Shown here: positions 43,155 to 51,949 of the stretch, one piece after another
Layout of the letters: the number at the start of each line of letters is the position of its first letter
How positions within the stretch are numbered: position 1 is the first letter of the stretch
Assembly: GCF_036250755.1 (NCBI RefSeq)
Contig: NZ_CP109583.1
Span: forward strand, 7,169,501-7,233,500
Direction: 5' to 3'
Source: Streptomyces uncialis
GTDB lineage: Bacteria > Actinomycetota > Actinomycetes > Streptomycetales > Streptomycetaceae
DNA length: 64,000 nucleotides
The notes under the pieces: generated by a model
Told to the model about the DNA's origin: nothing
Database searches by the model: none
What the model saw: the letters and a program-made list of their open reading frames with translations, nothing else
Position numbers and translations under genes: made by a program

Positions 43155-43691
43155 ATGATCGATATGCGTGTGGCGAATTCCGCCGACTACGACCGGATCG
43201 ACGCCCTCGACGATTCCTTCACCACGGACCGGATCATGCATGTGACCTCCGGGGAGGCGGGCTTCGAGATCCGGAGCGTGGCCGTGCAGCCGCCACTGCG
43301 CAAGGAGTACCCGCCCACCGGCGAGGAGGGCGGCGGCAGCGGGGACCCGGACGCCCCGCACATCGTCGTCGCCGTCACGGACGGCGAGATCATCGGATTC
43401 GTCGCCGTCCGCTACGCCGCGTGGAACCGGCGGGCGCATGTCGAGCAGATCACCGTCGCCCCCGGGCACCGCGGCAAGGGCCTCGGCAGCGCGCTGATGG
43501 CCCAGGCCGAGGCGTACGGGCGCAAGTGCGACGCGCGGACGCTGTGGCTGGAGGTCACCAACGTCAACGCGCCCGCCGTACGGGCCTACCGGCGGATGGG
43601 CTTCGAGGTCTGCGGGCTCGACACCAGTCTGTACGTGGGCACGCCGTCCGAGGGCGAGATCGCGCTGTACATGGGCAAGTCGCTGATGTGA
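43155..43691 (+). CDS. GNAT acetyltransferase, streptothricin acetyltransferase-like
   Basis: A 178-residue GNAT enzyme. LDDSFTTDRIMHVTSGEAGFEIRSVAVQPPLRKEYP, FVAVRYAAWNRRAHVEQITVAPGHRGKGLGSALMAQAE (acetyl-CoA loop HRGKGLG), LWLEVTNVNAPAVRAYRRMGFEVCGLDTSLY and the ending EIALYMGKSL closely follow streptothricin N-acetyltransferases (STAT/Nat1) as I remember them. These acetylate the beta-lysine of streptothricin and give resistance. No streptothricin synthesis genes are in the window, so it would be a stand-alone resistance or a general amine acetyltransferase. A strong terminator follows. Confidence 0.87.
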   Translation: MIDMRVANSADYDRIDALDDSFTTDRIMHVTSGEAGFEIRSVAVQPPLRKEYPPTGEEGGGSGDPDAPHIVVAVTDGEIIGFVAVRYAAWNRRAHVEQITVAPGHRGKGLGSALMAQAEAYGRKCDARTLWLEVTNVNAPAVRAYRRMGFEVCGLDTSLYVGTPSEGEIALYMGKSLM

Positions 43692-43698
43692 CGGGCCC

Positions 43699-43724
43699 GG
43701 TACGGCCCCGGCGGGGGCCGTACC
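43699..43724. terminator. Terminator between convergent GNAT and PBP genes
   Basis: GGTACGGCCCC (43699-43709) pairs with GGGGCCGTACC (43714-43724) around a 4-nt loop, 8 nt after the GNAT stop and 30 nt from the PBP stop. Confidence 0.8.
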
Positions 43725-43753
43725 GCCGCCGCGAACGGCGTGCCGTCACGTCC

Positions 43754-45208
43754 CTACTTCAGGGCGGCGGCCATCATGGCCTTCGCGATCGGCGCCGCGA
43801 GGCCGTTGCCGCTGACCTCGGAACGGGCCGCGTCCGACTGCTCGATGAGGACGGCCACGGCGACCTGCTTGCCGCTGTCCGGGTCCTGGCCGTACGAGGT
43901 GAACCACGCGTACGGCTTCTCGCTGTTGTTCACACCGCGCTGGGCCGTGCCCGTCTTGCCGCCCACGGTGGCCCCGGGGATACGGGCGTTGCTGCCGGTG
44001 CCCTCCTCGACGACCGTCTCCATCGCGGAACGCAGGCCCCGCGCCGTGGACTCGCTGAGGACCCGCTCGGTGGCCGGGTCCGTGAAGTCCTCCAGGGTGT
44101 TCCCGTCGGCGTCGGTGACCTGGGAGACCATATGCGGCTCGACCAGCTCGCCGTCGTTCTCGATGACCGCCGACACCATCGCGATCTGGAGCGGTGTCGC
44201 CGTCACCTCGAACTGCCCGATACCCGTGAGCGCCGTGGACGGACGGTCCATGCCCTTCGGGTAGACGCTCTCGTACGCGCGGACGGGGATGTCCTGCTCG
44301 GCGTCGTTGAAACCGAACTTCTCCGACATGGCCCGGACCTTGTCCTCCCCGAGGTCCACGGCGGCCTTGGCGAAGACGTTGTTGCACGAGTAGCGCAGGG
44401 CCGTGCGCAGCGAGGCGTTCTCACAGGGGGCCGTGGCGATCGCGTTCTCCAGGACCCGGGTGGTGTCGGGGAGCTTGTACGGGCTGGGGCTCTTGGTGGC
44501 CTCGTCCACCGAGGAGTACAGGCCCTCCTCCAGCGCCGCCGCCGCGACGACCAGCTTGAACGTCGAACCGGGCGCGAGCGGGTTGCGTATCGCGCGGTTC
44601 ACCAGCGGCTTGTCGGGGTCCTCACCCAGCTCGCTCCACCGCGCGACGTCCTGCTGGCCGGAGCCGGAGAACACCGACGGGTCGTACGACGGGGTCGACA
44701 CCATCCCGAGGACCCGGCCCGTGGCCGGATCGAGGGCGACCGCCGCGCCCTTGGTGTCCCCGAGCGCCTCGAACGCGGCCCGCTGCACCTCCGGATCGAT
44801 GGTCGTGACGACACCGCCCGGGTCGGCGCGCTTGCCCGTCAGCACATCCATCGGGCCGCCCAGCTCCAGGGAGGTGCCGTCGAGTACGTCCTGGTAGACG
44901 CCCTCCAGGAGGTTCGCCCCGTACACCTGCGAGCTGTAGCCGGTGACCGGCGCGTACAACTCGCCCTCCTTGTACGTGCGCTTGTACGCGAGGTCGCTGC
45001 CCGTGGTGCGCTTCGAGCCGGTGACCGCTTCCCCGGCCACGATGATGTCACCGAGCGGATAGGCGTACTGCTCGATCGCCTTGCGCCGGTTCTCCTTGTT
45101 GTCCGCGAGGGCCTGGCCTTCGTAGAACTGCACCCAGGTGACCCGCCCGAGCAGGGCGAGGACGAGGAGCAGCGAGAAGACCGAGGCACGTCTGATCATC
45201 TTGTTCAT
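43754..45208 (-). CDS. Penicillin-binding protein 2 (class B transpeptidase)
   Basis: A 484-residue class B PBP. One N-terminal membrane anchor (SVFSLLLVLALLGRVTWV, residues 9-26) precedes a short non-catalytic domain. The transpeptidase domain has S215TFK, S274CN and K418TG, all intact. It cross-links peptidoglycan on the outside of the membrane. Length is typical for the short PBP2 proteins of Streptomyces. It stands alone, without a RodA/FtsW partner, and is converged on by the GNAT gene. The response-regulator gene lies 86 bp upstream in the same direction. Confidence 0.95.
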   Translation of the reverse strand: MNKMIRRASVFSLLLVLALLGRVTWVQFYEGQALADNKENRRKAIEQYAYPLGDIIVAGEAVTGSKRTTGSDLAYKRTYKEGELYAPVTGYSSQVYGANLLEGVYQDVLDGTSLELGGPMDVLTGKRADPGGVVTTIDPEVQRAAFEALGDTKGAAVALDPATGRVLGMVSTPSYDPSVFSGSGQQDVARWSELGEDPDKPLVNRAIRNPLAPGSTFKLVVAAAALEEGLYSSVDEATKSPSPYKLPDTTRVLENAIATAPCENASLRTALRYSCNNVFAKAAVDLGEDKVRAMSEKFGFNDAEQDIPVRAYESVYPKGMDRPSTALTGIGQFEVTATPLQIAMVSAVIENDGELVEPHMVSQVTDADGNTLEDFTDPATERVLSESTARGLRSAMETVVEEGTGSNARIPGATVGGKTGTAQRGVNNSEKPYAWFTSYGQDPDSGKQVAVAVLIEQSDAARSEVSGNGLAAPIAKAMMAAALK

Positions 45209-45294
45209 CCTGTCCGGTAGGACGAACGGCGCAGTTCAGGGGTTCCCCGCCAGCCCGCGCGCGGCGGCGCGGCGGTCCGATTCTCATGGAGTGT

Positions 45295-45984
45295 TCAGGA
45301 ACTCCGGACGAACCCGGCCTCGTAGGCGGCGATCACCGCCTGGGTCCGGTCCCGGGCCCCGGTCTTCGCCAGGACCCCCGCCACATGGGTCTTCACCGTC
45401 GCCGCGCCGACCTCCATCCGGGCGGCGATCTCCGCGTTGGTCAGCCCCCGGGCCATCAGCCGCAGTACGTCGCCCTCCCGGCCGGTCAGCCGCGCCACCC
45501 ACGGCGGGGCGGGCGCGGCCCGTCCGTGCGCCCCGGCGAGCGCCCGGACGGCCGCCGGGAACAGCAGGGTGTCGCCGCGCGCGACCAGCCGCACCGCCTG
45601 TACCAGGGTGTCCGCGTCGGTCCGCTTCAGCAGGAACCCGGAGGCGCCCGCGCGCAGTGCCTCGTACACGAAGGCGTCGTTCTCGAAGGTCGTCACCACC
45701 AGCACCCGGGGCGGGGTGCCGACGGGGGCGCCCACGATGCGTTCGGTCGCGCGGATGCCGTCGATGCCCGGCATCCGGACGTCCATGAGCACCACATCGG
45801 GCTGAAGCTCCCGCACCACGGTGACCGCCTCGGCCCCGTCCGCCGCCTCCCCGACGACGGTCAGATCCGGCTCGGCCTCCAGGATCACCCGCAGCGCGGT
45901 GCGCACCATGCGCTCGTCGTCGGCGAGCACCACGCGCAGGGGGCGCGGCGCGGCGGAGAATCCGGTGGGTGACGGGGTCGTCAT
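45295..45984 (-). CDS. LuxR-family two-component response regulator
   Basis: A 229-residue NarL/LuxR-type regulator. The receiver domain has VLADDERM (acidic pair), phospho-acceptor Asp in DVVLMDVRMPG (near residue 68), and a Lys in FLLKRTD. The DNA-binding domain is LTGREGDVLRLMARGLTNAEIAARMEVGAATVKTHVAGVLAKTG. Its partner is the histidine kinase at 46144, upstream on the same strand. GGAAAGG lies before the ATG. A block of 7-bp tandem repeats lies 17 bp upstream in the leader. Confidence 0.95.
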   Translation of the reverse strand: MTTPSPTGFSAAPRPLRVVLADDERMVRTALRVILEAEPDLTVVGEAADGAEAVTVVRELQPDVVLMDVRMPGIDGIRATERIVGAPVGTPPRVLVVTTFENDAFVYEALRAGASGFLLKRTDADTLVQAVRLVARGDTLLFPAAVRALAGAHGRAAPAPPWVARLTGREGDVLRLMARGLTNAEIAARMEVGAATVKTHVAGVLAKTGARDRTQAVIAAYEAGFVRSS

Positions 45985-46000
45985 GGGTCCCTTTCCTTAA

Positions 46001-46056
46001 GGCAGCGGGCAGCGGGCAGCGGGCAGCGGGCAGCGGGCGGCGGGCGGCGGGCAGCG
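46001..46056. repeat. Eight 7-bp tandem copies (GGCAGCG) in the regulator leader
   Basis: Exactly 56 bp: GGCAGCG eight times, two of them GGCGGCG. It lies between the kinase stop (46144) and the regulator start (45984), 17 bp before the start codon. A 7-bp unit in a non-coding position could vary leader length. Confidence 0.95.
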
Positions 46057-46143
46057 GATACGTGTGCCCATACATGCACGTACGGGTGGACGCGTACGGG
46101 GTGCGGGGCGGGTGCGGTCCGGCCCGGGGTGCGAACGGCGGGG

Positions 46144-47541
46144 TCACCGTGGGGCGCGCAGGGGCAGCCGTACCCGCAGCAGCCAGCGGTCCTCCCGGGC
46201 GCCCGACTCGGTGCGGCCGCCCAGCAGCCGCGCGCGGTCCGCGATGCCGCGCAGCCCATGGCCGCCTCCCGGACGCGACGCGGTGTCCGCCGGTCGGGGC
46301 AGCGGGTTGTGCGCCGTGATGTCCAGGTTCCCGTCCGCGACGGTGACCGTCAGATCCACCCGGACCCCGGCGCCCGCGTGCCGCAGCGCGTTGCTCAGCG
46401 CCTCCTGCACGATCCGGTACGCCTCCCGGGACACCTGCGGCGGCAGCGCGCCGAAGCCGTGCGGGCCCGGGTCCAGGGTGGTGTCCAGCAGCGCGCCACC
46501 GGCGCGGGTGCGCCGCAGCAGCCCGTCCAGGTCGGTCTCCAGGGTCGGCGCGGGCGCGGTCGTGCCCCGCTCACCGGTGTCGCGCAGCACCCCGAGGACG
46601 GCGTCGAGTTCCCCGACCGTGCGCCGGGTGGTCTCCTCGATCGCGGCGAGGGCCTCCCGGACGAACCCGGGATCGGTGTCGAGGACCTTGCGGGCGGCGA
46701 CCGCCTGGAGGGTGACCGCGCTGAGCGCGTGCCCCACCGAGTCGTGGAGCTCGCGGGCGAGCCGCCCCCGTACCGCGAGATCGGCGGCGCGCCGCTCCGC
46801 CTCCGCGAGCCGGTCGGCGGGCGCCGGGCCGAGCAGCGCGGGCGCCGCCCGGGCCAGCAGCGCCCCGGCGAGCGCGACGCACCCGGCGAGCAGCAGCAGC
46901 ATCGCGGCGCCCGCGAGCGGTGACAGGACGAGCGCCCACGCGCCCCCGTCGCGGTAGAGCTCCCCGAGAGGCCCCGTCCGCAGCCCGGGGACCACCGGCA
47001 GCAGGAGCACCACCGAGGCGAACGGGACGACCGCGAGGGTCATCCCGCTGGTCACCGCGCCGACCGCCAGATGCAGGGTGAACCACACGGCCGTGCGCCC
47101 CCGGGCCGCTCCGCCGCGGGCGGGCCCGTCCGCCAGCTCGGTGCCGTCGCCGTCGCCGATGCCGCAGAGCGCGCGGACGGCGGTCACCGACAGCGGGCGG
47201 GTCGGCGGGAACAGCGCGGTGACGGCGGCCAGCGGCAGTCCGGCCAAGAGCGCCAGCACATGCGGGGGTCCCAGGAAGGCGGGACCGCCGATCTCCGTGC
47301 CCATGCTGACGAGCACGATCGAGCCGACCAGGTAGTACGGCATCGAGAGCGCGCCGCCGAGGACCAGATGGGTCCAGCGGCGCAGGGCCCGGCGCCCGTA
47401 CAGGGCCGACAGCCCCCGGGCCGGGGCGGACAGCGCCCGCGTGACGATCCGGGTCATGGCCCCGGTCGAGTTCTCGGTCATGCTCCCGGCGTTGCTCCCA
47501 GCCTTGCTTCCGGCCATTCTTCCGGCCTTGCTTCCGGTCAT
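46144..47541 (-). CDS. Two-component sensor histidine kinase (HisKA_3 type)
   Basis: A 465-residue kinase. The first 35 residues contain a short repeat (GSKAG, GSNAG). Five or six membrane helices follow, then the dimerisation/phosphorylation segment RLARELHDSVGHALSAVTLQAVAARKVLD (phospho-His in LHDSVGH) and a NarX-type ATPase domain (EALSNALRHAGAG as N-box, GGGHGLRGIADRARLLGG as G-box). It overlaps the upstream membrane-protein gene by 4 bp and precedes the response regulator by 159 bp. There is no large external domain, so it may sense the membrane or use the upstream protein. Confidence 0.93.
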   Translation of the reverse strand: MTGSKAGRMAGSKAGSNAGSMTENSTGAMTRIVTRALSAPARGLSALYGRRALRRWTHLVLGGALSMPYYLVGSIVLVSMGTEIGGPAFLGPPHVLALLAGLPLAAVTALFPPTRPLSVTAVRALCGIGDGDGTELADGPARGGAARGRTAVWFTLHLAVGAVTSGMTLAVVPFASVVLLLPVVPGLRTGPLGELYRDGGAWALVLSPLAGAAMLLLLAGCVALAGALLARAAPALLGPAPADRLAEAERRAADLAVRGRLARELHDSVGHALSAVTLQAVAARKVLDTDPGFVREALAAIEETTRRTVGELDAVLGVLRDTGERGTTAPAPTLETDLDGLLRRTRAGGALLDTTLDPGPHGFGALPPQVSREAYRIVQEALSNALRHAGAGVRVDLTVTVADGNLDITAHNPLPRPADTASRPGGGHGLRGIADRARLLGGRTESGAREDRWLLRVRLPLRAPR

Positions 47542-48818
47542 GGGGACACCCGCCCGTCCGGTGCGTCTCCCGCGTCCGGCCCGTCCGGCGTCCAGGGCCG
47601 GGGAACCGGAGCGGGGGCCGACGCGGGGCCCGGCGTGGAGGCGGCAGCGGAGGCCGGGGCATCCGTCGGGCGGACGGGCGCCGGGGTGGCGCCCGCGTGC
47701 GCTCGGGCGCGCCCCGCGAGGAACCGCGCGCCGACGGCGGCGACGAGTGCTCCGGCGATCATCTGGCAAGCGTAGGCGAGGTACATGGGACCGCTGGTCC
47801 CCGAGGCGATGCCTCCGCCGCCGAGCGAGGCGAGGCTGATCCAGCCGCCCCAGGTGGCCGTGGCACCCGAGCCGAGCCAGGCCGCCGCGAGCGCCACCCA
47901 CACCGGCACCCGTACCCGCACCCGCACTCGCACCCGCACTCGCACCGGTACCCGTACCCGTACCCGCGCCCGCACCGGTGCCCGCGCCCGCGCCCGCGCC
48001 CGCACCCCCACCCACCGCGCGCCGTCCCGCCCGAGGACCAGCAGCCCCGCACCGGCCACCGCCACCAGCGGGAACACCGCGCTGGTGGCCTCCATCACGG
48101 CCAGCTCCCCGGTGCTCCGTCCGGCGAGCCTGGTGCCGTCCGCGCCCATGGCGGACCCGGACGCCCACAGCGTGTGCAGGGTCGCGGGGACCAGGGCGAC
48201 CAGTGCGGCGGCGCCCGTGACGGCCCGGGGGGCGGCCCCGGCGGGCGGCAGGTCCCGTACCCGGTCCCGCCACAGATGCCCCCAGCGGTCGCGGGCGTAC
48301 AGCGCGAACAGGGCGCCCAGCGAAAGCCCTTGCACGATGAAGCCGCCGTAGACCATCCCGAAGACCCACTCGTGCAGGAAGGGTTCGGCCCCCTCCCCAC
48401 CGCCTTCGCCATCCCCGGCGGACACGCCCGGTCCGCCCCCGCCGAGCGCGCGGACCAGCAGCTGGAGCGGGTACGCGGTCATGATCGGGGCCAGCAGCCC
48501 GGTGGCGGTCCACATCGGCACCACCAGCAGCCAGGCCGGGACGCGCCGCCCCCACGGCCGGGTGAGCAGCAGCGCGAGCACGATCACGCAGGCGTCGAGG
48601 ACGAGGGTGACCAGGTTCGCGACGGCGGTGACGGCCGGGTCGTCGAGCAGCAGGCTGTCCTCGGGCATCCCGATACGACTGCCGCCGAGCCAGGCGGTCT
48701 TGAGGGCGAGGTACGGGACGCACGCGGTGATCGCCACGGCGCGCAGCACCCGACGGGCACGGTCGGGCGGCGCGGTCGTGGTGCGGGGCCCGCCGGTGGG
48801 CTCCGGGGTCGGTGTCAT
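47538..48818 (-). CDS. Polytopic membrane protein coupled to histidine kinase
   Basis: A 426-residue membrane protein with about eight or nine helices (ITACVPYLALKTAWL, LVTLVLDACVIVLALLL, WLLVVPMWTATGLLAPIM and others). GGGAGG lies 8 nt before the ATG. Its TGA overlaps the kinase ATG, so it is probably part of the signalling unit as sensor or accessory. Between two helices an odd stretch alternates Arg with Val, Ala or Pro for about 35 residues (VRVRVR, ARARAR), encoded by 6-bp repeats at 47900-48008. The C-terminal 60 residues are Pro/Ala-rich. I know no named family for it. Confidence 0.83.
   Translation of the reverse strand: MTPTPEPTGGPRTTTAPPDRARRVLRAVAITACVPYLALKTAWLGGSRIGMPEDSLLLDDPAVTAVANLVTLVLDACVIVLALLLTRPWGRRVPAWLLVVPMWTATGLLAPIMTAYPLQLLVRALGGGGPGVSAGDGEGGGEGAEPFLHEWVFGMVYGGFIVQGLSLGALFALYARDRWGHLWRDRVRDLPPAGAAPRAVTGAAALVALVPATLHTLWASGSAMGADGTRLAGRSTGELAVMEATSAVFPLVAVAGAGLLVLGRDGARWVGVRARARARAPVRARVRVRVPVRVRVRVRVRVRVPVWVALAAAWLGSGATATWGGWISLASLGGGGIASGTSGPMYLAYACQMIAGALVAAVGARFLAGRARAHAGATPAPVRPTDAPASAAASTPGPASAPAPVPRPWTPDGPDAGDAPDGRVSP
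47900..48008. repeat. 6-bp repeat tract encoding an Arg-Val/Arg-Ala run
   Basis: Units CGCACC, CGTACC, CGCACT and CGCGCC follow each other for about 110 bp. On the minus strand they give alternating Arg and Val/Ala/Pro. Frame is kept because the unit is a multiple of three. Confidence 0.9.
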
Positions 48819-48978
48819 GGCTCCAACCTCCCGCGCCGGGGCCCTCGTCCACCTCCTGCCGGACGACGATCCGCCTCCGCCGCTCGGGGGAGGCCGGGCC
48901 GTCCCGGTCCCGGCCCGGGGCAGCCGAACGGACGGCCGCCGATGGATGCCCCCGCCCCGGAATGCCACACTGACCGTC

Positions 48979-49614
48979 ATGGACCGAACCCCACCCACCT
49001 CCGCAGCCCCGCAGATACCCGAACTGCCCTTCGTGGTGCGCTCCTACGGACCCGAAGGCCACTGGACGTACGCCGACGGCGTTCTCGGCGCGCGGGCCGG
49101 TGCCCGGCAGGACCGGTTCGTGCCGCCGGGGGGCCACGCGCTCGCCCCCTCCTCGGACGCGCCCCGGCTGCTCGGCACGGCCCCGGAGGGCGACTTCCAG
49201 CTGAGCGCGCGGGTCACCGTCGGCTTCGCGGGGGACTTCGACGCGGGTGTGCTGTACGTCCACGTCGGTGAACGGGAGTGGGCCAAGCTCTGCTTCGAGC
49301 GCTCGCCCGGTGTCCCCACCATCTGCTCGGTGGTCACCCGGGGCCATTCCGACGACGCCAACTCCTTCACGGTCGACGGTGACAGCGTCTGGCTGCGTGT
49401 GAGCCGTACCGGCGACGCCTTCGCGTACCACGCCTCCACCGACGGCGAGCGCTGGACCTTCGTCCGTACGTTCGCCCTCGGCAGCCCCGGGGACACGGCC
49501 CGCGCCCTGGTCGGCTTCATGGTCCAGTCCCCGGTCGGTGACGGCTGCCCGGCCGAGTTCCGGGACCTCGCCTTCCACCGCCACGCCCCCGCGGACCTCC
49601 GCGACGGCAGCTGA
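48979..49614 (+). CDS. DUF1349-like concanavalin-fold protein
   Basis: A 211-residue cytosolic protein. It resembles the DUF1349 family of beta-sandwich proteins: GDFQLSARVTVGFAGDFDAGVLYVHVGEREWAKLCFERSPGVPTICSVVTRGHSDDANSF, then WLRVSRTGDAFAYHASTDGERWTFVRTF and a final VGFMVQSPVGDGCPAEFRDLAF. Such proteins are concanavalin-like and may bind carbohydrate; the exact role is unknown. It is divergent from the membrane-protein/kinase operon. No clear ribosome site is seen, and a CACACT box 7 nt before the ATG would fit leaderless expression. Confidence 0.85.
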   Translation: MDRTPPTSAAPQIPELPFVVRSYGPEGHWTYADGVLGARAGARQDRFVPPGGHALAPSSDAPRLLGTAPEGDFQLSARVTVGFAGDFDAGVLYVHVGEREWAKLCFERSPGVPTICSVVTRGHSDDANSFTVDGDSVWLRVSRTGDAFAYHASTDGERWTFVRTFALGSPGDTARALVGFMVQSPVGDGCPAEFRDLAFHRHAPADLRDGS

Positions 49615-49753
49615 CCGGGACCGGGACCGGAACCGGCTCGGCGACCCGGCTCAGCGACCGGGCCCCGGGTGTGCGTGAGGGGGGAATGTGCCGATCCGCC
49701 ACGGTGTTGCCCCGGGGAAAAGTGGTCCCGGAGAGAAGTGAGAGCGGTCTGTC

Positions 49754-50506
49754 ATGCGCGTCGAGATCTGGAGTGACATCGCCTGCCCCTGGTGCTATGT
49801 CGGAAAGGCCCGCTTCGAGAAGGCGCTGGCCGGGTTCCCGCACCGTGAGCAGGTAGAGGTGGTCCACCGCTCCTTCGAGCTGGACCCGGGACGGCCCAAG
49901 GACGAGGTGTCGCTGGTCCTGCCGATGCTCAGCAAGAAGTACGGCATGACCGAGGAGCAGGCACGGGCGGCCGAACTCGATCTCGGGCGGAACGCGGCGG
50001 CCGAGGGGCTGGCGTACCGCACCGAGGGACGTGACCACGGCAACACCTTCGACATGCACCGGCTGCTGCACTTCGCCAAGGAGCACGGCAGGCAGGACAC
50101 GCTGATCGGTCTGTTCTACCGGGCGAACTTCGCCGAGGAGGAGTCCGTCTACGGCGCCGCCGAGGACCGGCTGGTGGCCCTCGCCGCCGAGGCGGGCCTC
50201 GACGCGGACGCCGCCCGCGCGGTCCTCGCGGACCCGGAGCGCTACGCCGACGCGGTCCGCGCCGACGAGCGCGAGGCCGCCGAGCTGGGCGCGAACGGCG
50301 TCCCCTTCTTCGTCCTCGACCGCCGGTTCGGTGTGTCCGGGGCCCAGCCCGCCGAGGTCTTCGCCCAGGCCCTCGACCAGGCGTGGGGCGCCCGCTCCCC
50401 GCTCACCCCGATCGTCCCGGCCGGCGCGGACACCGACGCCGAGGCGTGCGGGCCCGACGGCTGCGAGATACCGCAGGACGCGAACCGGGCCGCCGACCGG
50501 GCCTGA
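49754..50506 (+). CDS. DsbA family oxidoreductase (FrnE-like)
   Basis: A 250-residue thioredoxin-fold protein. The redox motif CPWC is at residues 11-14 (WSDIACPWCYVGKARFEKAL), followed by the helical insertion typical of the FrnE/2-hydroxychromene isomerase-like group and the cis-Pro loop GVPFFVLDRRFGVSGAQP. There is no signal peptide, so it acts in the cytosol, as a thiol oxidoreductase or chaperone under stress. The C-terminal tail (CGPDGCEIPQD) adds a second Cys pair, an extra common in actinobacterial members. GGAGAGAAG lies upstream of the ATG. Confidence 0.94.
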   Translation: MRVEIWSDIACPWCYVGKARFEKALAGFPHREQVEVVHRSFELDPGRPKDEVSLVLPMLSKKYGMTEEQARAAELDLGRNAAAEGLAYRTEGRDHGNTFDMHRLLHFAKEHGRQDTLIGLFYRANFAEEESVYGAAEDRLVALAAEAGLDADAARAVLADPERYADAVRADEREAAELGANGVPFFVLDRRFGVSGAQPAEVFAQALDQAWGARSPLTPIVPAGADTDAEACGPDGCEIPQDANRAADRA

Positions 50507-50640
50507 GCTTCCACGGGCGCCTGAGCTGCCACGGGCCTGGGCTCTATCGGGCCTGAGGTTCCACGGGCGTGAACCCGGCCACCAGCCGCGCCTGAGCTTG
50601 CGCAGGCGCGAACCCGCCACCGGTCACGCCCGCGTTTCCG
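50507..50640. repeat. Degenerate 16-18-bp tandem repeat after the DsbA-like gene
   Basis: GGGCCTGAGCTTCCAC and variants repeat about four to six times from the stop codon of the DsbA-like gene onward. No gene or strong hairpin is seen. Confidence 0.6.
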
Positions 50641-50729
50641 CAGTTCAAAGGCGGGCGCGGGGGCGTCCCCGGCCGGATACACCGGGAGGCGTCATGGACC
50701 GGGGCGCGGAGGGGCGGCACAGTGAGGCC

Positions 50730-51776
50730 ATGGAGACACTTGCCGTTACCGCGATCCGTACCGAGTTCACTCCCGAGGCGACCTATCTGAACACCGCCAG
50801 CACCGGGCTGCTCCCCGCCAGATCCGTCACCGCGATGCGGGAGGCGGTGGATGCCACGGCCGCGGGGCGGCCGGCCGATATGTTCGAGGATCTGGAGGCG
50901 AGCCGCGCGAGTTTCGCGCGGCTCGTCGGCGTCCCGGCGTCCCGGGTCGCGGCGGGGGCGTCCGTCGCCGTCTACACCGGGCTGGTCGCCGCTTCCCTGG
51001 CGCCGGGCACGGAGGTGCTCACCGCCGAAGGGGACTTCAGCTCGCTGGTCACCCCCTTCCGTGTCCGCCAGGATCTGAAGGTGCGCGAGGTGCCGCTGGA
51101 GCGGATCGCGGACGCGGTGCGCCCCACGACCGGTCTGGTCGCGGTGAGCGCCGTCCAGTCCGCCGACGGACGGATCGCCGATCTGCCCCGTGTCCGGGAG
51201 GCCGCCCTCGCCCACGGCGCCCGTACCTATGTCGACGCGTCGCAGTCCGCGGGGTGGCTGCCGATCGACGCCGACGCGTACGACTACGTGGTGTCCGTCG
51301 CGTTCAAGTGGCTGCTGTGCCCGCGCGGTGTCACGTTCCTCGCCGTCCCCGAGGACTTCGGCGGGCTGAGCCCCGTGTTCGCGGGCTGGGTGTCGGGGGA
51401 GCGGCCCTGGGACAGCTGCTACGGCCCGGTCCAGGAGCTGGCACGCTCGGCCCGCCGGTTCGACGAGAGCCCGAGCCTCTTCTCGTACGTGGGGGCGCGG
51501 CACTCCCTGGCCCTGGTCGAGAGCGTGGGCGTGGACGCGATCCGTGCCCATGACGTGGCCCTGGCCGACCGCTTCCGCGCGGGTCTGGACGCCCTCGGGC
51601 ACACCCCGGTGCCGTCCCCCGGCTCCGCGATCGTCTCGGTCCCCGGGCTCGGGACCCGCCAGCGGGAGTTCAGCGACGGCGGGATCGAGGTCTCGGACCG
51701 CGCGGGCAATCTGCGCGCGGCGTTCCACGTCCACAACACGGAAGGGGACGTCGACCGGCTCCTGAGCGCCCTGTAG
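50730..51776 (+). CDS. Class V aminotransferase-like PLP enzyme
   Basis: A 348-residue PLP-fold protein of the cysteine desulfurase/isopenicillin epimerase-like group. TYLNTASTGLLP at the N-terminus, VDASQSAGWLPIDADAYDYVVSVAFKWLLCPRGVTFLAV with the Schiff-base Lys (AFKWLL, near residue 198), and the small C-terminal domain are present. No catalytic Cys loop like SufS is evident, so it is more likely an aminotransferase or lyase. The ATG at 50730 starts at the conserved block; an ATG at 50694 with GGGAGG before it would add 12 residues and is quite possible. It converges with the marR gene. Confidence 0.88.
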   Translation: METLAVTAIRTEFTPEATYLNTASTGLLPARSVTAMREAVDATAAGRPADMFEDLEASRASFARLVGVPASRVAAGASVAVYTGLVAASLAPGTEVLTAEGDFSSLVTPFRVRQDLKVREVPLERIADAVRPTTGLVAVSAVQSADGRIADLPRVREAALAHGARTYVDASQSAGWLPIDADAYDYVVSVAFKWLLCPRGVTFLAVPEDFGGLSPVFAGWVSGERPWDSCYGPVQELARSARRFDESPSLFSYVGARHSLALVESVGVDAIRAHDVALADRFRAGLDALGHTPVPSPGSAIVSVPGLGTRQREFSDGGIEVSDRAGNLRAAFHVHNTEGDVDRLLSAL

Positions 51777-51949
51777 GAACCCGGGGCCACCCGGGACCCG
51801 GGAACGGGAGCGGGACCCGGCAGCGGGACCGGGAACAGGACCGGGAACGGGCCCCGGGACCCGTAAGGCGAGCCGCCCGGACCGCCGTACGCTCCGCCCC
51901 CGCCCGTACGCGCCCGCCCCCGCCCGTACGCCCGCCCCCGTACGCCCGC
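51777..51949. other. Low-complexity spacer between convergent genes
   Basis: A run of GGGACCGGGAAC-like and then CGCCCGTACGCCCG-like simple repeats. I see no gene and no single clear hairpin; the repeated G- and C-rich halves could pair with each other loosely. Confidence 0.5.

Noticed and set aside
45226..45249. Possible disrupted repeat unit (GCGCAGTTC then TTCCCCGC) before PBP2
   Set aside because: Only half-matches separated by AGGGG, with none of the neighbouring blocks; could be chance.
46144..49584. A single 1146-residue protein covering kinase and upstream DNA
   Set aside because: The frame is open by composition; the kinase starts at 47541 where it overlaps the stop of the upstream gene.
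50507..51949. 589-residue open frame opposite the class V aminotransferase
   Set aside because: Antisense shadow; no domain, and the sense gene has clear PLP motifs.
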